Assembly (NCBI GenBank): GCA_003577315.1
Contig: QEVK01000002.1
Location: 1 to 64,000 of the forward strand
DNA: 64,000 bases
Reading direction: 5' to 3'
From: Hyphomicrobiales bacterium
GTDB taxonomy: Bacteria; Pseudomonadota; Alphaproteobacteria; Rhizobiales; Rhizobiaceae
The position numbers were made by a program, and so were the translations under genes. This document shows, piece after piece, positions 57,809-64,000 of this stretch. Position 1 is the first letter of the stretch. Each line of letters starts with the position of its first letter. The notes under the pieces are model-generated. The model was not told the DNA's origin. It worked only from the letters and a program-made list of their open reading frames with translations, and did no database searches.

Positions 57809-59209
57809 TCAATCCGCCGCGTCGCGTGCCCGCGACCCGGCGATGCGCGCCACCAGATCGGAAAGCGTGGCCGGCTGAAACGCCCGCCGCGCGCCCTGGA
57901 CGCTCTTGTCGTCGCCCGAAGCGGGCATGACCGCCTGCGAAAAACCGAGCTTTTCCGCCTCCTTGAGGCGTTGCTGGGCGTGCGCGACGGGCCTGATCGC
58001 ACCCGAGAGACTGATTTCGCCGAAATAGACGCAATCGACGGGAAGGGCAAGTCCGGTCAGCGACGAAACCAGCGCCGCCGCCACGGCAAGGTCGGCCGCG
58101 GGCTCCGCGATGCGGTAGCCGCCGGCGACGTTGAGATAGACGTCGTGCTGCGAGAAGCGCACGCCGCAATGGGCCTCCAGCACCGCCAGCACCATGGACA
58201 GGCGCGCCGAATCCCAGCCGACGACGGCGCGGCGCGGCGAGCCGGGCGGGGCGGGCGCGACGAGCGCCTGGATCTCGACCAGCACCGGCCGCGTGCCCTC
58301 GATGCCGGCGAAGACGGCGGCGCCGGGCGCTGCGGCACTGCGCTCGCCCAGGAACAGCTCCGACGGGTTCGGCACCTCGCGCAGGCCGCGATCCGACATC
58401 TCGAACACGCCGATCTCGTCGGTCGGGCCGAAGCGGTTCTTGACCGTGCGCAGGATGCGGTAGTGGTGGCCGCCTTCGCCCTCGAAATAGAGCACGCCGT
58501 CGACCATGTGCTCGACCACGCGCGGGCCGGCGATCTGGCCTTCCTTGGTGACGTGGCCGACGAGCACCACCGCCGTGCCGGTCGACTTGGCGTGGCGGAT
58601 CATCGCCTGCGCGCAGGCGCGCACCTGCGTCACCGTGCCGGGCGCGGAATCGGCCATGTCCGTCCACAGCGTCTGGATCGAATCGAGGATCAGAAGGTCG
58701 GGCCGCCTGCCGTCGGCTATCGTTGCGAGGATGTCCTCGACATTGGTCTCGGCGGCAAGCTCCACCGGCGCCGTGTCGGCGCCGAGCCGCTGCGCGCGCA
58801 GGCGTATCTGGGCGACCGCCTCCTCGCCCGAGACGTAGACGACACGGTGGCCCTTGCCCGCAAGTGCCGCGGCCGCCTGCGTCAGCAGCGTCGACTTGCC
58901 GATGCCGGGATCGCCGCCGACCAGAAGCGCGGAGCCGCGCACGAAGCCGCCGCCGGTGGCGCGGTCGAGCTCGCCGATGCCGGAGACGATGCGCGGCGCC
59001 TCCTCGATCTCGCCCGACAGCGTGGTCAGCGCCACCGGCCTGCCCTTGCGCGCCGAGCGCAGACCCGACGGCCCGCCGCCGATGCCGCCGGACGTCGTGC
59101 CTTCCTCGACCAGCGTGTTCCACTCTCCGCAGCCGTCGCACTTGCCCGCCCAGCGGGTGTGGACGGTGCCGCAGCTCTGGCAGACGAACTGGCTGCGCGC
59201 CTTAGCCAT
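57809..59209 (-). CDS. radA: DNA repair protein RadA
   Basis: A 466-aa RecA-like helicase that drives branch migration in recombination. It has an N-terminal zinc finger (Cys10, Cys13, Cys24, Cys27 in CQSCG...CDGCGEW), Walker A at 98-106 (GGDPGIGKST), the KNRFGPTDEIGVFEM RadA-specific KNRFG motif, and the C-terminal Lon-protease-like domain. Its start overlaps the alr stop by eight bases. Confidence 0.96.
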   Translation of the reverse strand: MAKARSQFVCQSCGTVHTRWAGKCDGCGEWNTLVEEGTTSGGIGGGPSGLRSARKGRPVALTTLSGEIEEAPRIVSGIGELDRATGGGFVRGSALLVGGDPGIGKSTLLTQAAAALAGKGHRVVYVSGEEAVAQIRLRAQRLGADTAPVELAAETNVEDILATIADGRRPDLLILDSIQTLWTDMADSAPGTVTQVRACAQAMIRHAKSTGTAVVLVGHVTKEGQIAGPRVVEHMVDGVLYFEGEGGHHYRILRTVKNRFGPTDEIGVFEMSDRGLREVPNPSELFLGERSAAAPGAAVFAGIEGTRPVLVEIQALVAPAPPGSPRRAVVGWDSARLSMVLAVLEAHCGVRFSQHDVYLNVAGGYRIAEPAADLAVAAALVSSLTGLALPVDCVYFGEISLSGAIRPVAHAQQRLKEAEKLGFSQAVMPASGDDKSVQGARRAFQPATLSDLVARIAGSRARDAAD

Positions 59210-60389
59210 CGCCGCCCACGTAGCGGCGGTGATAGCGCCGGCCGAGCGAGGTCAGCATCTCGTAGGAGATCGTGCCGGCCGCGGCCGCCGCCTCGTCCAC
59301 CGGGACGTTGTGGCCGAACAGCTCGATCCAGTCGCCGACGGTGACGCCCTCCGGCCCGAGATCGGTGACGTCGAACAGCGTCAGGTCCATGGTGACGCGG
59401 CCGAGCACCGGCACGCGGCGGCCGTGGACGAAGCCGTGCCCACCCGCCGGCACGGCCCGGCGCAGCGGCACGCCGGCGAAGGACGAGGCGCGATGGTAGC
59501 CGTCGGCATAGCCGGTCGAGACGACCGCGATCACCGTGTCGCGCGAAAGCACGCCGTGCGCGCCGTAGCTCGCCGTCTCGCCGGCCCGTGCGCGGCGCAC
59601 CTGCACCACGCGCGCCTCCAGTGTCGCCACGGCGCGCATCGGGTTGTCGCCGCCGTCGAAGGGCTGGCCGCCATAGAGCGCGATGCCCGGCCGGGCGAGG
59701 TCGAAGGCGAAGTCGGGGCCGAGGAAGATTCCGGCGGAATTTGAAAGACTTGATTCGATGCCGTCGAAAAGCCGGCTAACCGCCTGAAACGATTCCCGTT
59801 GCCGCCGGTTGAGCGGATGGCCGGCGTCGTCGCCGCAGGCGAGGTGGCTCATGACGAGCCGCGGCGTCAGCGCGCCGGTCAGCGCGTTGTCGGTGGCGAA
59901 GGCGTGCGCTTCCTCCGGCGTCAGGCCGAGCCGGTTCATGCCGGTGTCGACATGGATGGCGCAGGGGCGCGGCGTGCCGCCGTCGTTCCAGCCGAAGGCC
60001 TCCCAGCACGAGATGTCGGCCTGCGAGCCCAGCACCGGCATCAGCCGGTGGGCGGCGAAGGCGGGCGCGGCCTCCGGCCCGAACGTGCCGTTGAGCACAT
60101 AGATGTCGGCCTGCGGCAGCGCGGCGCGCAGCTCGATGCCTTCCTGCGGCAGCGCCACGAAGAAGGTGCGGCAGCCGGCCCGCCACAGCGCGGGGCCCAC
60201 GCGCGACGCGCCCAGCCCGTAGGCGTCGGCCTTGACCACGCCGGCGACGCGCGCAGGTGCCGCCCGACGCTGGAGCAGGCGGTAGTTCTCGACGAGAGCG
60301 TCGAGATCGACGGTCAGCCGGCCGCCGGCGATGCGCGGGTCGACGCCGTCATGGGCGGCGTCGTGCGTGAAGGTCTTCCATTCGCTCAT
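59202..60389 (-). CDS. alr: Alanine racemase
   Basis: A 395-aa PLP enzyme giving D-alanine for peptidoglycan. PLP-binding Lys53 is in VVKADAYGLGA; the second catalytic base Tyr is in TASYGAHGVLSRDT. HVDTGMNRLGL and RPGIALYGGQPF are present. Stop TAA overlaps the radA start; dnaB ends four bases upstream, so dnaB-alr-radA are probably one transcript. Confidence 0.95.
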   Translation of the reverse strand: MSEWKTFTHDAAHDGVDPRIAGGRLTVDLDALVENYRLLQRRAAPARVAGVVKADAYGLGASRVGPALWRAGCRTFFVALPQEGIELRAALPQADIYVLNGTFGPEAAPAFAAHRLMPVLGSQADISCWEAFGWNDGGTPRPCAIHVDTGMNRLGLTPEEAHAFATDNALTGALTPRLVMSHLACGDDAGHPLNRRQRESFQAVSRLFDGIESSLSNSAGIFLGPDFAFDLARPGIALYGGQPFDGGDNPMRAVATLEARVVQVRRARAGETASYGAHGVLSRDTVIAVVSTGYADGYHRASSFAGVPLRRAVPAGGHGFVHGRRVPVLGRVTMDLTLFDVTDLGPEGVTVGDWIELFGHNVPVDEAAAAAGTISYEMLTSLGRRYHRRYVGGDG

Positions 60390-60392
60390 GCG

Positions 60393-61883
60393 TCACTCGA
60401 ACCGTTCGGGCAGGCGGCTGTCTTCGGCCAGGTCGAAGAAGCGGGTGAACTCGCCCTGGAAGCCGAGGCCGACCGTGCCGGTGGGGCCGTGGCGCTGCTT
60501 GGCGATGATGACCTCGGCCTTGCCGCGCGCCTCGGCCATCTCGCCCTCCCACTTGATGTATTCGTCGGTGCCGGGCTTCGGCTCCTTGTTCTTCAGGTAG
60601 TACTCCTCGCGGTAGACGAACAGCACCACGTCGGCGTCCTGCTCGATGGAGCCGGATTCGCGCAGATCCGAAAGCTGCGGCCGCTTGTCGTCGCGGCTCT
60701 CGACCTGGCGCGACAGCTGCGACAGCGCGATGATCGGCGTTTGCAGCTCCTTGGCCAGCGCCTTCAGCCCGGTGGTGATCTCGGTGATCTCCTGCACGCG
60801 GTTCTGGGCCGCGCGGGCGCTCGTTCCCTGCATGAGCTGGACGTAGTCGATGACCAGCACGTCGAGCCCGCGCTGGCGCTTCAGCCGCCGCGCGCGCGCG
60901 GCAAGCTGGGCGATGGAGATGCCGCCGGTCTGGTCGATGTAGAGCGGCAGCTTCTGCATCATCTGCGAGCAGGCCACCAGCTTCTCGAAATCGCTCTCGG
61001 TGATGTCGCCGCGCCTGATCTTGGAGGAGGGGATCTCCGTCTGCTCGGAGATGATGCGGGTGGCGAGCTGCTCCGACGACATTTCGAGCGAGAAGAAGCC
61101 GACGACGCCGCCATTGGCCGCCTTGTAGGAGCCGTCGGCCTGCTGCACCGGCTCGTAGGCGTTGGCGATGTTGAAGGCGATGTTGGTGGCCAGCGACGTC
61201 TTGCCCATGCCGGGGCGGCCGGCGAGGATGATGAGGTCCGAGGGTTGCAGGCCGCCCATGCGCCGGTCGAGGTCGCGCAGGCCCGTGGCGATGCCCGACA
61301 GGTGCCCGTCGCGCATATAGGCGGCGTTGGCCATGTCGACGGCGGTCTTGACCGCGTCGTTGAAGCTTTCGAAGCCGCCGTCGTAGCGCCCGGTCTCGGC
61401 CAGCTCGAACAGGCGCCGCTCGGCGTCCTCGATCTGCTCGGCCGGCGACATGTCGACGGGCGCGTCGTAGGCGATGTTGACCATGTCCTCGCCGACCGTG
61501 ATGAGGGCGCGGCGCGTGGCGAGGTCGTAGATGGCGCGGCCGTAGTCGGCGGCGTTGATGACGGTGACGGCCTCGGCGGCGAGGCGGGCGAGATAGTGCG
61601 CGACGGTCATCTCGCCCACCTTCTCGCCCGCGGGCAGGAAGGTCTTGATGGTGACCGGATTGGCCATCTTGCCCATGCGGATCAGCTCGGACGAGACCTC
61701 GTAGATCCTGCGGTGCAGCGGCTCGTAGAAATGGTTGGGCTTCAGGAAGTCGGAGACGCGGTAGAAGGCGTCGTTGTTGACGAGGATGGCCCCGAGCAGC
61801 GCCTGCTCGGCCTCGACGTTGTTGGGCGCCTCGCGATAGAGCGGCGTCTCCGCCGCGCCGAGTTTGCGGATTGCGTCAGCCAT
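60393..61883 (-). CDS. dnaB: Replicative DNA helicase
   Basis: A 496-aa hexameric helicase. The N-terminal domain (about 20-125) has PNNVEAEQALLGAILVNNDAFYRV; the RecA-like C-terminal domain has Walker A GRPGMGKTSLATNIA and VIDYVQLMQG. The insertion GSYKAANGGVVGFFSLEMSSEQLATRI is as in alphaproteobacteria. No intein or phage origin is evident. It heads the dnaB-alr-radA unit and is divergent from the AraC-type gene with 264 bp between. Confidence 0.97.
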   Translation of the reverse strand: MADAIRKLGAAETPLYREAPNNVEAEQALLGAILVNNDAFYRVSDFLKPNHFYEPLHRRIYEVSSELIRMGKMANPVTIKTFLPAGEKVGEMTVAHYLARLAAEAVTVINAADYGRAIYDLATRRALITVGEDMVNIAYDAPVDMSPAEQIEDAERRLFELAETGRYDGGFESFNDAVKTAVDMANAAYMRDGHLSGIATGLRDLDRRMGGLQPSDLIILAGRPGMGKTSLATNIAFNIANAYEPVQQADGSYKAANGGVVGFFSLEMSSEQLATRIISEQTEIPSSKIRRGDITESDFEKLVACSQMMQKLPLYIDQTGGISIAQLAARARRLKRQRGLDVLVIDYVQLMQGTSARAAQNRVQEITEITTGLKALAKELQTPIIALSQLSRQVESRDDKRPQLSDLRESGSIEQDADVVLFVYREEYYLKNKEPKPGTDEYIKWEGEMAEARGKAEVIIAKQRHGPTGTVGLGFQGEFTRFFDLAEDSRLPERFE

Positions 61884-62147
61884 GGTTTGTCCCGTTCCGA
61901 TCCCCGAGCCTTCCGGTATCAGAAAGCCGCCATCGCGATGTCGGATTTCGGCCGATAGTTCCCGCGATCCACAGCGCGAAGATTTCGGTGGATACTTCCC
62001 GATTGACTCGGCGAATCGCGCATCAGTCTAGACGCGCGGTGGAACGGAACAAGAAAATTCATCGCCCGCGCCCGGCCGCACCGCAACGGCGATCAAGCGC
62101 AGCGGCGCCGGATGCGGCATGGAGGCGGGGTTCATGGGAGAAGGCGA
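61884..62147. other. Divergent promoter region between dnaB and araC-type gene
   Basis: These 264 bases hold no gene. An ATA-containing patch near 61955-62025 (GATAGTTCCCG, GGATACTTCCCGATT) repeats the motif ATA-STTCCCG twice, 40 bases apart, and could be part of a regulated promoter. Nothing else is evident. Confidence 0.3.
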
Positions 62148-62999
62148 ATGAATCCCGTAGCCAGGGCGCTGTGGTTCATCGAAGGCAATCTCGGCCGCGA
62201 CATCGCGCTCGACGACATTGCCGAGGCGGCTTGCGTGTCGCGCTTCCACCTGACGCGCGCCTTCGGCGAGGCGGTCGCCATGCCGGTCGTGCGCTATGTG
62301 CGCGCCCGCCGGCTGAGCGAGGCCGCGAAGGCGCTGGCGGGCGGCGCGCCCGACATCCTGTCGCTCGCCCTGGAGGTGGGTTACGGCTCCCATGAAGCCT
62401 TCACCCGGGCCTTCCGGGACCAGTTCGGGGTGACGCCCGAGGCGGTCCGCGGCGGCGGCCTGATCGAAACGCTCGAGCTCGTGGAGCCATATCTCATGCA
62501 GGAAACGACCGAAACGAAACTTGCCGCCCCCCGCTTCGTCGATGGCGCGGCCATGCTGATCGCCGGGCTGTGCCGGCGTTACGAATATGGCGCGCTGGAC
62601 GGGATTCCCGGCCAGTGGCAGCGCTTGGCGCCGCATATCGGCCATATCGGCTCGGAAGTCGGCGACGGTGCGACCTACGGCGTCTGCGTCAACGCCGACG
62701 CCGGCGGCTTCGACTACATCTGCGGCGTCGAGGTCCGGGACTTTTCCGACACGGCCCCGCAGATGACGCGCCTGCGCGTGCCGCCGCAGCGCTACGCCGT
62801 GTTCCGCCATGGCGGCCACCTTTCGGGGATCAGGGCGACGATGAACGCGATCATGGGCGACTGGCTCGCCGGCTCGGCCTGGGAGATCGCCGACGCCGCG
62901 CTGCTGGAGCGCTACGGCCCGGAGTTCGACCCGGTGAGCGGCAATGGCGGGGTCGAGATCTGGGTGCCGGTCACGCCGCGCGGGGCCCGAGCAGGATGA
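62148..62999 (+). CDS. AraC-family regulator with GyrI-like effector domain
   Basis: A 283-aa activator. The two HTH motifs are at the N-terminus ([25 protein letters not shown] and [28 protein letters not shown], to about residue 105). The C-terminal half (about 125-280) is a GyrI-like small-molecule binding domain ([21 protein letters not shown]). This is the Rob/SoxS-like layout. The ATG at 62148 follows GGGAGAAGG. It overlaps the convergent YnfA gene by 29 bases at the 3' end. Targets are unknown. Confidence 0.88.
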   Translation: MNPVARALWFIEGNLGRDIALDDIAEAACVSRFHLTRAFGEAVAMPVVRYVRARRLSEAAKALAGGAPDILSLALEVGYGSHEAFTRAFRDQFGVTPEAVRGGGLIETLELVEPYLMQETTETKLAAPRFVDGAAMLIAGLCRRYEYGALDGIPGQWQRLAPHIGHIGSEVGDGATYGVCVNADAGGFDYICGVEVRDFSDTAPQMTRLRVPPQRYAVFRHGGHLSGIRATMNAIMGDWLAGSAWEIADAALLERYGPEFDPVSGNGGVEIWVPVTPRGARAG

Positions 63000-63294
63000 C
63001 GGCGGCGCCGATGAGGCAGATCGCGGCGCCCGCGAGGTCGAAGCCGTCGGGCCGCACGCCCTCGGCCGCCCACAGCCAGGCGAGCGAGGCGCAGATATAG
63101 ACGCCGCCATAGGCGGCGTAGGCGCGGCCGGCGGCGTCGCTGTCGGCCTGCGCCAGCAGCCAGGCGAAGGCGGCGAGGCTCACCACGCCCGGCACCAGCC
63201 ACAGCGCCGACTTTCCCAGCCGCCACCAGGCCCAGAACGAGAAGCAGCCGGCGATCTCGGCGAGCGCGGCGGCGGCGAAGACCGGAAATGTCAT
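62971..63294 (-). CDS. ynfA: YnfA family small membrane protein (UPF0060)
   Basis: A 107-aa protein with four membrane helices, related to SMR transporters: [38 protein letters not shown] and [45 protein letters not shown]. YnfA-type proteins have been linked to efflux of cationic compounds. ATG at 63294 is chosen; an ATG at 63309 would add MTLPA by a small duplication of TGTCATGGCCGGAA-like sequence. It is convergent with the AraC-type gene. Confidence 0.9.
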   Translation of the reverse strand: MTFPVFAAAALAEIAGCFSFWAWWRLGKSALWLVPGVVSLAAFAWLLAQADSDAAGRAYAAYGGVYICASLAWLWAAEGVRPDGFDLAGAAICLIGAAVILLGPRAA

Positions 63295-63380
63295 GGCCGG
63301 AAGTGTCATGGAGTTTCCCGCGGCGGATGGCGTCGGCCCGTTTTCCGCCACGCGGCCGCCCAAGGCAAGGGGCGGGCCGC

Positions 63381-64000
63381 TCAGCCGGCCTCCGCCGGCC
63401 TGCGGCGTGCCTTTTCGGGCGCGGTCCGCCTCGGCGCCCCGGCCTTCCGCGCGGCCTCTGCCTCGCGCTTCTCGATCGCGGCCTCGTTGGCGGCGATGTA
63501 GCCGCGCGTCAGCGGCAGCGTGTCGTTCCGTTTCGCGAGCTGGATCTGGAACACCATCATGTCCTGCCAGCGGAAGGCCGCTTCGGAGCCGGCGAGGTAG
63601 AACTCCCACATCCGCGCGAAGCGCTCGTCGTAGATCTCGACCGCCCTCCTGCGGTTGGCCATGAAGCGTTCGCGCCAGATCTTCAGCGTCTCGGCATAGT
63701 GCAGGCGCAGGATCTCGACGTCGGTGACGACGAGGCCGGCGCGCTCGACATGCGGAAGCACCTCCGACAGGGCAGGGATGTAGCCGCCGGGGAAGATGTA
63801 TTTGCGGATGAAGGTGTCGGTGGCCGCCGGCGGCCCCGACCGGCCGATCGCGTGCAGCACCATCACGCCGTCGCGCTTCAGGAGCCTCGCCGTCTGGTCG
63901 AAGAAGGTGTGGTAGTGGTTGACGCCGACATGCTCGAACATGCCGACCGAGACGATGCGGTCGAAGGTCTCGTCGAGGTCGCGATAGTCCCTGATCTCGA
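63381..64000 (-). CDS. cfa: Cyclopropane-fatty-acyl-phospholipid synthase, C-terminal part
   Basis: The last 206 residues of a SAM-dependent methyltransferase that adds a methylene bridge to phospholipid acyl chains. Visible blocks are [70 protein letters not shown] and [26 protein letters not shown]. The reading frame is open beyond the end of the window, so the start and the SAM-binding N-terminal half are outside. The C-terminal 30 residues are Ala/Arg-rich, a common extension in rhizobia. Confidence 0.92.
   Translation of the reverse strand, partial: EIRDYRDLDETFDRIVSVGMFEHVGVNHYHTFFDQTARLLKRDGVMVLHAIGRSGPPAATDTFIRKYIFPGGYIPALSEVLPHVERAGLVVTDVEILRLHYAETLKIWRERFMANRRRAVEIYDERFARMWEFYLAGSEAAFRWQDMMVFQIQLAKRNDTLPLTRGYIAANEAAIEKREAEAARKAGAPRRTAPEKARRRPAEAG

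Noticed and set aside
63295-63380. A second guanidine-type riboswitch before ynfA.
   Set aside because: No pair of hairpins with ACGR loops could be found.

Overview
The window is GC-rich, gene-dense chromosomal DNA of an alphaproteobacterium of the order Hyphomicrobiales (Rhizobiales), most like the Phyllobacteriaceae (Mesorhizobium/Aquamicrobium-type). The evidence is the gene order rpoZ-rsh-pyrE-acpS-lepB-rnc-era-recO, the order dnaB-alr-radA-cvpA-purF-SDR, a single bifunctional Rsh, the psd-pssA pair, and TTAA-N7-TTAA (CtrA-type) and GTTC-N7-GTTC (alphaproteobacterial LexA-type) motifs. The genus is inferred. No rRNA, tRNA or CRISPR array was recognised.

Layout. (1) 1-1.5 kb: edge of a decayed mobile island, with a serine recombinase that has lost its C-terminal part and a divergent small HTH protein. 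(2) 1.9-11.7 kb: an accessory locus. A minus-strand operon holds an AroM-family protein and a complete peptide-type ABC transporter (solute-binding protein, two permeases, fused double ATPase). Divergent from it is a DUF917-hydantoinase/oxoprolinase pair. Between them lies a regulator that fuses an AroM domain to a LuxR-type HTH. Two matching 18-bp palindromes, one before each operon, suggest a self-contained regulon for a small cyclic or peptide-like compound; this is the most interesting system here. (3) 11.8-15.4 kb: GDP-mannose synthesis (manC-type) and a soluble lytic transglycosylase. (4) 15.6-28.2 kb: housekeeping core: dapA, smpB, a glycosyltransferase, UdgB-type uracil-DNA glycosylase with a NYN-domain protein, DUF305, rpoZ, rsh, pyrE, acpS, lepB, rnc, era, recO. 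(5) 28-40 kb: membrane protein DUF2339, an MFS transporter, LysM, YfbR-like HD and YgfZ proteins, dihydroorotase, a heptamer inverted-repeat array, CtrA-like boxes, Nudix, SRAP and LysE proteins. (6) 40-46 kb: a tightly overlapped run cysS-VOC-GFA-pip-cimA, then rarD and a LOG protein. (7) 46.9-53.9 kb: LysM envelope protein, ArsR regulator with a large palindrome over its start codon, Atm1-type ABC exporter, a PEP-mutase-like enzyme behind a LexA-like box, an AAC(6')-like acetyltransferase, psd-pssA. (8) 53.9-64 kb: SDR, a guanidine-II riboswitch with its guanidinium exporter, purF, cvpA, radA, alr, dnaB, an AraC/GyrI regulator, YnfA and the end of a cyclopropane fatty acid synthase.

Many neighbours overlap by four bases (ATGA or GTGA), so translational coupling is a general feature. 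Starts were chosen from ribosome-binding sites, overlaps and family length. All functions are inferred from recognisable motifs and remembered family traits; no database search was possible.
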